A DNA stretch of 49,175 nucleotides from an uncultured Bacteroides sp. (GTDB lineage: Bacteria; Bacteroidota; Bacteroidia; Bacteroidales; Bacteroidaceae), in NCBI GenBank assembly GCA_947074275.1, contig CAMTPA010000015.1:1-49175 (forward strand). Reading direction: 5' to 3'. The position numbers and the translations under genes were made by a program. Below are positions 1-9,448 of the stretch, one piece after another. Under the pieces are notes generated by a model. The model was not told the origin of the DNA. It saw nothing but the letters and a program-made list of their open reading frames with translations, and ran no database searches. Every line of letters starts with the position of its first letter. Position 1 is the stretch's first letter.

Positions 1-20
1 CTTATGCAACTAAATATCAA

Positions 21-2597
21 TTATATACATATTATTTTGCTTTGCAACGGTCTCGAATCACTTAAAATAGAGTCTTGAACATCCTTTGTTGTACTCAATG
101 CAACCAATGTTTTTTTATCATTTTCTTGTTCCCACTCTTTTATCACATCCAGCCAAAATTGAACAAAGTGCAAGGGTCCCGTGTACTCGGCACTTATAAG
201 TTGTATCACATTGGGTGAGTCAGCAAAGTTATCCAAACATTGTCGAATATATTGTCTATGCAGTTCTTTGCGTACAGGATGTGTTATATCGTAAAAGCTA
301 TCAGCAACAAATATGCGTTTGTCACCTGAGAAGTTTACTGGTTCCAGAAAATCAGTTCCATTAATATTATTTGCCGAACGCCATGGAGAATCAACCCAGT
401 GGGCACCCGCTTCCAATATATTGTGTTGAAAATAATTTTCGTGGAAAAGTAACAATCCTTTCTCGGCACCTTTATCAGCAAATTCTTTCAAACGACTCCA
501 ATACCATTCATTCGGTTTGCTTAAATCGTATTTACTTAATCCTTCCCAAGCACGTCCCTCACCGCTGCGAGCAAAAGGCTGTTCGTAGAATGGACCCCAT
601 ACATCCCCGTCGCGTCTTCGAATTCGTTCGTGATCATCTCTACGACGTTCGTACCACAAACCGTAATTATGATCGAGTACTAAAATATCATTTGCCACCA
701 TATAGTTTACTATCGAATCTATTCGATCTGTCAAACCTTTACCTTCTCTTCCTGGTACAAAACGCGTAATGTGGATTTTAGATTTTGGCAGAAAAGTATT
801 TTTTAAGTTCCCATTCCACCAAGGCACATCGTGTTTACCTCCTGTAAGAATTGCTCCATCAGCCGTTAATCTACCATTGGTAATTGCAAAAATAGGGCTG
901 TGCCTGTTAACCTGATTGCCTCTTTTCGTTTTTACTTTATCAATCGAAGTTATATTATCTCTGATTGTATCAGCACTAAATGGAGCATTGCCAATCCAAT
1001 CAACAAGTTGCAAGCGAGGAAGCAACGCCTCTTTCGCCATAATAGCAGCTTGTTCTACTGTTGGACTACTGGTGCTGTTGGTATTTAATGGCATTACACG
1101 AGCTTGCTCAGCAGTGTCTCTACCAAGACGTTGATTAAGCTGAGCATAAAATAAGCTTCGTGGTCGAATATGATTGTTAGACTGCGCCCATTCACCGTCG
1201 CCCGAAAATTGCGCCCAACAACCATAAGCTCTATTCAAAGCATCTTGAGCTGGCGAATAACATTCTATTTCGGAAGCAGTAGATTGCCAAAACATACTGT
1301 TGGCAGTATTCCAACCAGCACCATTCTTATGCTGGCCTAAATTCTTATAAGTCAAATTATTGCCATCTATATCTACCACATCAAACAAGAGCCCAGGAGC
1401 CAAAGCCCCTACCGAACCACTAAAACCATTCGTTTCTTTAGCTTCGCATTGCACAAAAGCATTAGGTCCTGGCGCATTATATCCAGCCGCAAAGTCGTGA
1501 ATACCATTTTGGGAAAAACAGCGTTGAAAAAGATTCAATTGTCCTAAAGTCAAAAAAGTCTGCCTTCTCATCCCGCCCAGTTCTGATATAGGGTTGGTAG
1601 CAATACAATCTTCTACTGTTACAGTAGATGCAAATGCCTGCAATAAAACTGCACTTCCAGCAAAATGCTTAAAATCGACTTTACGAACCCAGCAATTTTC
1701 TGCATTGTCAATCGAGATTCCCGTCCAAGCATGATCTTCATCTTTTGGATAGACGTTATTATAAGCCGACTCTAAAGTCAAGTTTTCAATACCAACATTC
1801 GACAAGCATCCTTTCCAGATATAGGATATAGCGTATCCACCACCCCATTGTTCATCTATCGCCATAGTCAGTGGTGAGTCAATCACGATTTCATTACCGT
1901 GAATAGAACGTATCGTCCGATTCCACATTAAATCAACATCTCCAGGTTTCCACCCTAAAGCACTAATACCCCCTCCGTGAATATTGCATCCTATTGACTC
2001 TATCCACTCTTTAGTAGAGGGACGAATAATACGCAAACAATCTCCAATTTTGAGATGTGATGTATTGTCGAGTTGTAGAGTAGTAGCATTTACAGGAACA
2101 TAAGTAGAAGTAATTGTCATTGTATCCAAAAGCGACACATCATTCAGTCCCTCTACATAGATAAGAGCACCACGATCTACACCATTCTTTTTTAAGACGG
2201 TTTGATTCTTGCTCATACCACGAAGCACAACTCCCGATGACTTAATAAAAAGACTATTGTCTAATTCAAAAATGCCTTTATCCAGCAACACAGCACCGCG
2301 AAAACCATTTTTATCTAAAGGCAAAGCAGACACATAGTCAATCGCTTTTTGAATCCGTTCAGAATTATCGCCTGCATTCCAATCAACAAAGACTTTGTTC
2401 AAAACATCAGGAATAGGCACTTCAGAATTTTGATAACCACAATATGAGAAATCCAAAATACGATTTCCTTTTTCATCTACGTGATATATCAATGAGTCGT
2501 TTTTAATCTCTAAAGCAAAGGTTTGTGCCATACAATGCACAAACCCCATACTCATCAGTAAGAAAACCAGTCTAACTTTATTTCTCATATCATTCAT
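21..2597 (-). CDS. DUF6298-type secreted beta-helix/TIM-barrel protein, probable pectin PUL enzyme (C-terminus probably incomplete)
   Basis: 858 residues with an N-terminal signal peptide ending near MAQ (about residue 25). The first half (about 50-420) has the short strand-turn repeats of a right-handed parallel beta-helix, as in pectate-lyase-like folds. The second half (about 560-850) resembles the TIM-barrel-like DUF6298 family, with phrases such as GKHDVPWWNG and HWVDSPWRSANN. That assignment is by recall of the family, and no catalytic activity is established to my knowledge. It lies 8 bp downstream of the PL1 lyase gene, so it is very probably co-transcribed and acts on pectic glycans. 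The stop is 20 bp from the window edge and the last residues (SRPLQSKIICI) look like an early end: a one-base shift just before it would continue as I-D-I. A truncation or an end-of-contig sequencing error is therefore possible. The start could also be the ATG three codons downstream. Confidence 0.72.
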   Translation of the reverse strand: MNDMRNKVRLVFLLMSMGFVHCMAQTFALEIKNDSLIYHVDEKGNRILDFSYCGYQNSEVPIPDVLNKVFVDWNAGDNSERIQKAIDYVSALPLDKNGFRGAVLLDKGIFELDNSLFIKSSGVVLRGMSKNQTVLKKNGVDRGALIYVEGLNDVSLLDTMTITSTYVPVNATTLQLDNTSHLKIGDCLRIIRPSTKEWIESIGCNIHGGGISALGWKPGDVDLMWNRTIRSIHGNEIVIDSPLTMAIDEQWGGGYAISYIWKGCLSNVGIENLTLESAYNNVYPKDEDHAWTGISIDNAENCWVRKVDFKHFAGSAVLLQAFASTVTVEDCIATNPISELGGMRRQTFLTLGQLNLFQRCFSQNGIHDFAAGYNAPGPNAFVQCEAKETNGFSGSVGALAPGLLFDVVDIDGNNLTYKNLGQHKNGAGWNTANSMFWQSTASEIECYSPAQDALNRAYGCWAQFSGDGEWAQSNNHIRPRSLFYAQLNQRLGRDTAEQARVMPLNTNSTSSPTVEQAAIMAKEALLPRLQLVDWIGNAPFSADTIRDNITSIDKVKTKRGNQVNRHSPIFAITNGRLTADGAILTGGKHDVPWWNGNLKNTFLPKSKIHITRFVPGREGKGLTDRIDSIVNYMVANDILVLDHNYGLWYERRRDDHERIRRRDGDVWGPFYEQPFARSGEGRAWEGLSKYDLSKPNEWYWSRLKEFADKGAEKGLLLFHENYFQHNILEAGAHWVDSPWRSANNINGTDFLEPVNFSGDKRIFVADSFYDITHPVRKELHRQYIRQCLDNFADSPNVIQLISAEYTGPLHFVQFWLDVIKEWEQENDKKTLVALSTTKDVQDSILSDSRPLQSKIICI

Positions 2598-2605
2598 CTT
2601 ATAAT

Positions 2606-4288
2606 CTACAACAAGCTTTTGCGTTTAGCCAATGTATCGTGATTGTTTTTCACATCTGTCCAATCTACCTTCTTAGTCGGATCAATTCCATTAATGTATT
2701 TTTCAATATTGGTATAACCATCTCCATTCATATCTTGATTAGCATCCGAAGGGTCATTGGGGTTCAAACCATATTTAATTTCCCATTCATCAGGAATGCC
2801 ATCGCCATCTGTATCAATATATGCTTCACCACTATACGATGGAAGTCCTCCCACCTGGTCGATATGTGTAATGATGCCCAATTTATAAGAGTCGGCCGGC
2901 AATCTACGTTTCACATAAGGAGTTTCATAAGGTTGCGCATCGTGTACATAGACAGCTTCACCTGTTCGCACCGACTTAACAATGCGCTCGTCTACTGCAT
3001 CACGTTTTGGAAAAGTGGCACCAACATTCTCCAATACAAATTCATAAGCTGTATTGGCATCCATTATAGTCACGTGTGGCATTTCAAAAGGAACATCCAC
3101 TTTGATTTGATCTATATATCCATCCGCATTAGGCTGATTGTGTATTTGAACTCCACCATCCCAATTGTTTTGAGTAACCTGTGTATTGCCTACTACAACA
3201 TTTCCATCTACATACGCTTTACCAAATGTTTCGGGCTTACTTTTGTCACGTCCAGCTTCGGGTTTAACAATACGATGTGCAATTGGTTTATCTTTTGGAG
3301 TGACAGGACCAGGTTTAAAGTAGTTATTGATAATATTCAAACGACTATTAGAGTCACCACCATCTACCGAACGATTCCACCAATTGAATGTAACATTGTT
3401 TACCAAATTAAAATCGCCATCCATACCAATAGAGCAGTTGCGGCTAATATTGGAAGCAAATAGATTGCGTGCAAACATACTGTTATGTCCGCCAATAGTA
3501 GCACCAAAAGCGTGGTTGTAGGTATCTAAGCCCTCAGAGAAAATTGAGTTTTGAATCGTTATGTTAACCGTTGGCAGTTTCAAACCACGTCCCGTAGAAT
3601 CACGATCGTAAACGTGGCGGTAGATAGACATCACCTCATCCAGCCCCCAACTTGCAGAACAGTGGTCAACAATCACATTACCGATACAATTGCCACCCAG
3701 TGCGTCATCACGAAAAGCCACGTCTACCGCACCTCTACGAAAACGCATATGACGAATGACTATATCGTGTGTATCAAGTTCAACCGTATGCCCTGTTATC
3801 ACTACCCCGTCACCAGGAGCTGTTTGTCCAGCAATAGTAATATAAGGAGCACGAATGCTAATAGGTGATTTTAATTTAATCTCACCAGCCACATTAAAAA
3901 CGATAATTCTCGCACCACCTGTTTCACAAGCTTCACGCAAAGTACCAGGCCCACTATCCTCAAGCGAAGTTACCGTTATCACTTTTCCTCCTCTCCCTCC
4001 AGGAGTATAAGCCCCACCGCCTTCTGCGCCAGGAAAAGCAGGTATATCACTCTTTATTAAATCTCCTGGTTTAGATGCCCACGGTTTATAGGGTCTGCCT
4101 TTTTGTGCTTCATCAAGCACAACGGGCAATGCTTTTTCCCACGCTTCGTCTGATTGACGCTCAAACTCAGCTTCCTGCATTTTACCCCTTAGTTTTACTG
4201 AATCAGGAATTGTTGGGTATTGTGCTGAAGCAGTTTGCACAAAAGCCATCAACGCACCTGCAACCAACACCTTTTGAATTGTTTTCAT
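2606..4288 (-). CDS. Secreted pectate lyase, polysaccharide lyase family 1, with C-terminal Ca2+-binding DxDGDG repeats
   Basis: 560 residues. A signal peptide ends at TASAQ (about residue 22). The PL1 beta-helix begins near residue 84 with FPGAEGGG and GGRGG, followed by TIAGQTAPGDG, VIRHMRFRRG and VDHCSASWGLDE, which are hallmarks of bacterial PL1 pectate lyases cleaving alpha-1,4-polygalacturonate by beta-elimination with Ca2+. The C-terminus carries a pair of calcium loops (DTDGDGIPDEWE and DMNGDGYTNIEKY), of the thrombospondin-type-3 or dockerin-like kind. It is a close paralogue of the lyase at 12187-13911 and shares its layout throughout. Where classical PL1 enzymes have R-x-P-R, this protein reads SRNCSIG. 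The gene follows the hybrid regulator gene and is probably in an operon with the DUF6298-type gene. Family assignment is firm; substrate preference (methylated or unmethylated pectin) cannot be read from the sequence. Confidence 0.93.
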   Translation of the reverse strand: MKTIQKVLVAGALMAFVQTASAQYPTIPDSVKLRGKMQEAEFERQSDEAWEKALPVVLDEAQKGRPYKPWASKPGDLIKSDIPAFPGAEGGGAYTPGGRGGKVITVTSLEDSGPGTLREACETGGARIIVFNVAGEIKLKSPISIRAPYITIAGQTAPGDGVVITGHTVELDTHDIVIRHMRFRRGAVDVAFRDDALGGNCIGNVIVDHCSASWGLDEVMSIYRHVYDRDSTGRGLKLPTVNITIQNSIFSEGLDTYNHAFGATIGGHNSMFARNLFASNISRNCSIGMDGDFNLVNNVTFNWWNRSVDGGDSNSRLNIINNYFKPGPVTPKDKPIAHRIVKPEAGRDKSKPETFGKAYVDGNVVVGNTQVTQNNWDGGVQIHNQPNADGYIDQIKVDVPFEMPHVTIMDANTAYEFVLENVGATFPKRDAVDERIVKSVRTGEAVYVHDAQPYETPYVKRRLPADSYKLGIITHIDQVGGLPSYSGEAYIDTDGDGIPDEWEIKYGLNPNDPSDANQDMNGDGYTNIEKYINGIDPTKKVDWTDVKNNHDTLAKRKSLL

Positions 4289-4347
4289 TCGCTATTTTGT
4301 CTTATTGATTTATTTCTATTGTAATAGACGAATATAGCATCTATTTG

Positions 4348-4378
4348 TAATCTTTCAAACCCAGCATTTGAAAGATTA
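4348..4378. terminator. Perfect 12-bp inverted repeat between the hybrid regulator and PL1 genes
   Basis: The 184-bp gap between the regulator stop and the PL1 start holds a perfect 12-bp stem (TAATCTTTCAAA, 4348-4359) with its complement at 4367-4378 and a 7-nt loop. The stem is AT-rich and no long T-run follows on the minus strand. It could be a weak terminator after the regulator gene or a dyad operator upstream of the lyase gene. The structure is visible; the role is undecided. Confidence 0.45.
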
Positions 4379-4472
4379 ACAAACGGTTTTAAGAAAATTG
4401 GCTATCCACGGCCAATGAAGTAGTTCGTAAAGCAATCATTAACAATAACCCTTACGTCAGAGCAACATTTTA

Positions 4473-7400
4473 TTACTGTGATTTCACCTTTCGCCATTCA
4501 TTCATATATTCACGGGGCGTTTGGTTATACTTCTTACGGAAACATTTACTAAAATAACCCGAATCTTTAAATCCTACCGAAAAAGCAATCTCCGTAATAG
4601 TCATATCAGAAGCTTTTATCAAGTCGATTGATTTATTCAAACGAATTTCTTTCACCAAATCAACAGGGGCAAAGCCTGTTAATCCTTTCAGTTTCTTAAA
4701 GAACGCCGAGCGACTCAACCCAATAGTAGAAGCTATTGTATCTATATTGAAATCACTATTTTCCAAATTATCTTCAATCACTTGATGTATCTTTTCTATA
4801 AACTGAACATCTTTTTTTACAAGAAATTGTTCGTAGCTATCCTCGACTTTTTTTTCCTGCACAGGCTGCCACACACGTTCTTGAAACAGTTTACGCTCGC
4901 TAAGCAATTGCTCAATACGAGCCACAAGATACTCCTTGCTAAATGGTTTGGTGATATAGGCATTCGCCCCCATACTAATGGCTTTTGTTTTCGCCTCATC
5001 ATTGCCTTTGGCCGTGAGTATAATTACTGGGATATGGCTCACCTGAAAATCATTGCGAATCAGTTTCAGCATTTGCAATCCATCCATATTAGGCATCATT
5101 TGGTCGGTCACTACTATATCGGGGTGATACAAATGAATCTTTTTCAAACCCTCCACTCCATCAACTGCTGTATATACATTAAAGCGATCCTCAAGTTGAA
5201 GCTTCAACATATCACATAGGTCTTTGTTATCTTCTACCACCAACAAGTTGGGCAAAGAAGAATCTAAAGACATCTCTTCTTGCGCAATATCCTTTGCTAT
5301 TACACTATCATTTGTCTCTTCGATGGTTTGCTCACTATTTTCACTCATATAAAAATCTACTTCCGCAGCCTTGTAATGTTCTTTATCCATTTGCAACTCT
5401 ACAACAAAAGTAGAGCCACTTCCTTCGGTGCTTTCTACATATAACTGGCCGTGATGCAAGCTAATGATTTCCTTAGAAAGAGCCAATCCAATACCAGTGC
5501 CTTGATAATAGGCATTACGAGCATTGTCTGCTTGCGAAAAACGCTCAAATATTTCCGATATTTTATTTTGAGGAATACCTACTCCATTATCTTCTATTCT
5601 TATTGAGCAACGTTTACCATCTTCACTTTTTTCTATCGTCACAAAAACACTACCACCCGAAGAGGTAAATTTAAAAGCATTGGACAAAATATTGCGAACC
5701 ACAATCGCTATCTTTTCCTTATCAGCCCATACCTTTATGTCTTCATCGGGTAACTGAAACTCAAAACTAACTTCATTTTCATCGGCCAACACTCTAAACT
5801 CTTTTTCGAACGACGCAACCATATCTCGCATATCAATCAGTGAGACGTGAAGACGCATCTTACCATTTTGAATTTTACGGAAATCCAAAATCTGATTGAC
5901 CAATTGCAGCATTTGGTTGATATTACGTTCCATCAAATCGACGTATTGCTTGCCCTTAGCCGAAAGAGTTTCTTTCTCTTTCAACTCTTGGATAGGCCCA
6001 GTAATAAGAGTTAGCGGTGTGCGCAGTTCGTGCGAGATATTGGTAAAGAACTTAATTTTCAATTCAGACAATTTCTGTTCAATGTATATATCATTTTTCA
6101 CCTTTATCATAAATAACGAAAGCCTAATAGCTAAAAACAACAAAACAAGAGCTATAACAGCATAAGCAAAATAAGCCCATCCACTTGCCCACCACGGTGG
6201 CAATATGGTTACAGCCAACTGATGAGATGATTCCAATCCAGGATTGGCTTCATCAATCGTTTGAACTTTAAAAAGATATTCACCTGGAGGTACATTGGTA
6301 TAAGAGGCGATGCGATTTTTTCCATTATAATGCCACTCCTTCTCGTATCCTTGGAGAATATACTTGTATGAAACTCTGCTTTGATTATTAAAATTGAGTG
6401 CTCCAAATTCAAATGTAAACATCGACTGATTGTGTCGAAGCACAATTTCATCAACATAAGGAATTGCTTTATCAATAATAGGACGCTCTATAAAACTTTG
6501 TATATCCCGATTGGATACTTGACACTCCACAATAAAAGTTTTATAACTACCACGTTGGCTTTCAAGTTTATCAGGTGAGAATATCAGTATACCTTGTTTA
6601 CAACCAAGCCATATTTCCCCGTCTTGTGTGCTCAAGGCGGCATTGTCTTCGCAAAGCACGGCAGGAAAACCATCGTATTTGTCAAAATTACGAATACGCT
6701 CACTGTCCATATCATAATAAGAGAGTCCATTTTCGGTAACAAACCACAGATGATTGTTATTACCCTCTACCATAGACATAATAACATCATTGTTGAGACC
6801 ATCACGCAAACCAAATGATTTGAATTGCGGATAGTGCCCTTGTGCATCATATTGTGTAAGCTTGCTAAGCCCGCCACCAAACATAGAAAGCCATATTTGC
6901 GAACGACTATCTTTATAAAGCGTATATACATCACTATCAACAAAACTTCTCTTTCCTTTTTGGCGATAAATCTCGAATTGAATATGTTCTACCGCATCAA
7001 AGTTGTTATCAAAAGACATCAAACCATCCATTGTACCAACCCAGATTCTTCCATCTTCATCTTCAATAATATTACGCACCTCCATATAAAGACCATAAGC
7101 GGGATAGTTTTTGAAGCCATTATGAATATTTCGAAATATAACCTTACCATCACTCTCTTCTACCAGGTTCAAGCCACCATCTAACAAGCCTACCCAAATG
7201 TGCCCTTTTGTGTCTTGATAAGTATAATAAACGTCATTCCCGTTGATTGAAGTAGGGTCGGTAGATTCACTAACAAATGCTTCGAATAGATAACCACCAG
7301 GTGCAGCAGCATCGGGAGTTGCTCTAATCAGCCCGTTTCCTTTGGTAGCTATCCACATACGCCCTTTGTCATCTTCCATAAAATGATAAATGGTTCCAAT

Positions 7401-8879
7401 AGGATAAGTAGACGGTGTAAATGTATATTTCAAATTGGCATCTTTATCGAGCAAATAGATATTTTTCCAACGTGTTCCAACCCAAATGTCTCCATTTCTT
7501 GATTGATACAAAGCCCTAACACCAGGATCGGTCTTTTGCTGAGGCTCATTAATAGCAGGTGGAACAAAGAGACGAAACTGGCGACGAGGGAAATTAAACC
7601 GATATACACCCTGCGAAGTAGAAGACAACCAGACTCCACCCTCTTTGTCCTGAAACAAATGAAAGAATGTCTGATCGGACTGTGCATTGGCCACTTGCTT
7701 CAGTTTGTTTATTTCTATCATTTCTAAATGTTCGCGATCGAAAAGCCACGCCTCACCAGTGGGCGACAGAAAAAACAACCCACGTTCGCCTGCATCTTCT
7801 ATTTGCAGCAATCCTATTTTACCAGGAATCGTAAAAGAGAACCGTTTTGATATTTGGTTTTGAGGATCGTAATACACCAATGCTTTTTCATTTTCGTGAA
7901 ACCACATTTTGTCGTATTGATCCATATAGGCGTGTGTTACCAGCCTTTCATCTATCTGAATATTGATTTTTTGAATTTTGCGTTCCTTCAAATCATATTC
8001 AAAAACACCTTTTCCAGCAAGCGTGATATATACATATCCAGTAGGTGTTACCATCAAATTGGTAATCTTCCCTTTCAACTCCGACAACACAAACTTATCT
8101 ACCGACCCTGATTGCGTATCAATAGAATAAAAGATGCCCGAATGTTCGCCAACCCAAAGTTTTCGTCCATCATCATAAATGGCAGTGAAGTCGGCATCCG
8201 AAGCCACATTCATTTTATTTAATATGTAGTTTGCTGGACGTTCGGCAAGCGATTCTCCCTTGGGGAAAGAGAGTATCTTATAATCCGTGCCAACCCAGCT
8301 AATGTATTCGCCAGTTTCACTAAGCACATTGTGCTTCATTCGATAGGTGTTGGGGTTGATTTCATCTTTCGAATCGAACACCAGTTTTATTGAAACATTA
8401 CCCTCTGCATCGGTTTGTGCCAACAACAAGTTTTTGTCTCTTGTAAGCAGCAGTATATCGTTGTCTATATTAGATTGCAGTTTGATAACCTGAATGTTTT
8501 CAGAATAATTTTTCATATCGTCAAATACCGAATGAAAAGTCTCTGTTTTTTTATTAAAAATATACAACTTTCGGTCAATGGTCTTTACCCAAATAAAACC
8601 ATTCTTATCTTCTATAATACGCTGAATTTTACGTGGAGGAATAGCAGATTTATCAGATTCTAACTTATTGTATGTTCTGAACTTCACACCATCAAACCGA
8701 CACAACCCATACCAAGTTCCAAACCAGACAAAGCCATCTTTATCTTTTAAAGAACTATTTACAACATTATTGGGCAAACCTTGTTCCACCGTATAATGTT
8801 CCACAATCATATTTGTATTGTGGGGCTTAATGATTAAAGAATACAAAACAAAAAACAGAAAAAGAAGGACTTTTCTCAT
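4473..8879 (-). CDS. Hybrid two-component system (HTCS) sensor-regulator of the pectin locus
   Basis: 1468 residues, the normal size for this family. Order: an N-terminal membrane signal; two-component-regulator propeller repeats to about residue 780 (recurring DxxGxIWVGT-type strands); a Y_Y_Y domain (about 800-890); one membrane helix (about 896-918); a HisKA domain with phosphoacceptor His950 in NISHELRTP; a HATPase with N-box NILSNAFKF and G-boxes DNGVGIP and GTGIGLAL; a receiver domain from about 1210 with phosphoacceptor Asp1259 in VVTDQMMPNMDG; and an AraC-type helix-turn-helix pair (about 1370-1460). Family knowledge: the periplasmic propeller binds a specific oligosaccharide and the C-terminal HTH activates PUL promoters. 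This is the only regulator in the locus, so it is inferred to control the flanking susCD, lyase and hydrolase genes, with a pectic oligosaccharide as ligand. All key residues are intact. A 569-bp gap separates it from the gene upstream, so it probably has its own promoter. Confidence 0.96.
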   Translation of the reverse strand: MRKVLLFLFFVLYSLIIKPHNTNMIVEHYTVEQGLPNNVVNSSLKDKDGFVWFGTWYGLCRFDGVKFRTYNKLESDKSAIPPRKIQRIIEDKNGFIWVKTIDRKLYIFNKKTETFHSVFDDMKNYSENIQVIKLQSNIDNDILLLTRDKNLLLAQTDAEGNVSIKLVFDSKDEINPNTYRMKHNVLSETGEYISWVGTDYKILSFPKGESLAERPANYILNKMNVASDADFTAIYDDGRKLWVGEHSGIFYSIDTQSGSVDKFVLSELKGKITNLMVTPTGYVYITLAGKGVFEYDLKERKIQKINIQIDERLVTHAYMDQYDKMWFHENEKALVYYDPQNQISKRFSFTIPGKIGLLQIEDAGERGLFFLSPTGEAWLFDREHLEMIEINKLKQVANAQSDQTFFHLFQDKEGGVWLSSTSQGVYRFNFPRRQFRLFVPPAINEPQQKTDPGVRALYQSRNGDIWVGTRWKNIYLLDKDANLKYTFTPSTYPIGTIYHFMEDDKGRMWIATKGNGLIRATPDAAAPGGYLFEAFVSESTDPTSINGNDVYYTYQDTKGHIWVGLLDGGLNLVEESDGKVIFRNIHNGFKNYPAYGLYMEVRNIIEDEDGRIWVGTMDGLMSFDNNFDAVEHIQFEIYRQKGKRSFVDSDVYTLYKDSRSQIWLSMFGGGLSKLTQYDAQGHYPQFKSFGLRDGLNNDVIMSMVEGNNNHLWFVTENGLSYYDMDSERIRNFDKYDGFPAVLCEDNAALSTQDGEIWLGCKQGILIFSPDKLESQRGSYKTFIVECQVSNRDIQSFIERPIIDKAIPYVDEIVLRHNQSMFTFEFGALNFNNQSRVSYKYILQGYEKEWHYNGKNRIASYTNVPPGEYLFKVQTIDEANPGLESSHQLAVTILPPWWASGWAYFAYAVIALVLLFLAIRLSLFMIKVKNDIYIEQKLSELKIKFFTNISHELRTPLTLITGPIQELKEKETLSAKGKQYVDLMERNINQMLQLVNQILDFRKIQNGKMRLHVSLIDMRDMVASFEKEFRVLADENEVSFEFQLPDEDIKVWADKEKIAIVVRNILSNAFKFTSSGGSVFVTIEKSEDGKRCSIRIEDNGVGIPQNKISEIFERFSQADNARNAYYQGTGIGLALSKEIISLHHGQLYVESTEGSGSTFVVELQMDKEHYKAAEVDFYMSENSEQTIEETNDSVIAKDIAQEEMSLDSSLPNLLVVEDNKDLCDMLKLQLEDRFNVYTAVDGVEGLKKIHLYHPDIVVTDQMMPNMDGLQMLKLIRNDFQVSHIPVIILTAKGNDEAKTKAISMGANAYITKPFSKEYLVARIEQLLSERKLFQERVWQPVQEKKVEDSYEQFLVKKDVQFIEKIHQVIEDNLENSDFNIDTIASTIGLSRSAFFKKLKGLTGFAPVDLVKEIRLNKSIDLIKASDMTITEIAFSVGFKDSGYFSKCFRKKYNQTPREYMNEWRKVKSQ

Positions 8880-9037
8880 CGGATAAATTTAATAAACATA
8901 AAAAGTATTGCATAGTTTATGAAAACGTGTTTTATTAGGAGTTTCTGATACATCTAAATATGTATTTAAACACAATATCTACTCAAAAAATACGAACTCG
9001 AAAAACATTCATAAAATTCAAAACAATAGCTTTACTA

Positions 9038-9045
9038 CAAAGATA
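9038..9045 (-). promoter_or_regulatory. Candidate promoter -7 element of the HTCS gene
   Basis: Read on the minus strand, the site is TATCTTTG, an exact match to the Bacteroidetes -7 consensus TAnnTTTG. It sits 159 bp before the regulator start codon. A second match (TAAATTTG) lies at 9057-9064. No clear -33 TTTG lies at the ideal 19-21 nt for either, so the choice between them is open. Confidence 0.4.
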
Positions 9046-9293
9046 GCAAAATAGAGCAAATTTAAAAGCCTGTATGTCCAACAAGTACAACTAAACGTAG
9101 AGTGTCACTTATCATAGTTGATTTAAAATTATCAACATCTCGATTTGCAAAACCAAATAGGCAAGAAAGGTTGATTCAACTATACTTACCACCTCATAGC
9201 AAGCTGCTGTGTATTCTTGTTTCACAAACAAAAACACATAGAATAAGAACAGGAGCAAATCAGTTGTTAATAAATAGCACATCAACTTTTCAC

Positions 9294-9345
9294 ATCTATC
9301 AAAACAACTATTCATAATTGACAAATCAACTATCAACAGTTGACA
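9294..9345. repeat. Degenerate intergenic repeat block shared with 18542-18602
   Basis: Part of the 569-bp gap 8880-9448, which otherwise holds only the regulator promoter region and a terminator. Three motifs here recur exactly in the gap downstream of susD: ATCTATCAAA (9294-9303), AACTATTCATA (9306-9316) and TATCAACAGTTGACA (9331-9345). The AT-rich words repeat in scrambled order in the two places. It looks like a low-complexity intergenic repeat family rather than a coding remnant. Confidence 0.45.
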
Positions 9346-9376
9346 ACACCCTATCAAATCACTGAGTAAATAGCAT

Positions 9377-9415
9377 AAAAGCAGCTTCCAGATTTTACTC
9401 TTGAAGCTGCTTTTT
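9377..9415 (-). terminator. Rho-independent terminator after the 533-residue secreted protein gene
   Basis: A GCAGCTTC/GAAGCTGC stem flanked by A-runs and T-runs on both sides, so it can act in both directions. It lies 34 bp beyond the stop codon at 9449 and ends the upstream half of the PUL operon before the regulator gene. Confidence 0.8.
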
Positions 9416-9448
9416 TCACTTAACTAACTATCTAAAATAAACTAACCT

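Noticed and set aside
9112..9357. 81-codon minus-strand frame in the gap upstream of the regulator gene
   Set aside because: It covers the AT-rich repeat block, is rich in Cys and Leu without a membrane or domain pattern, and a plus-strand frame overlaps it. No promoter leads into it.
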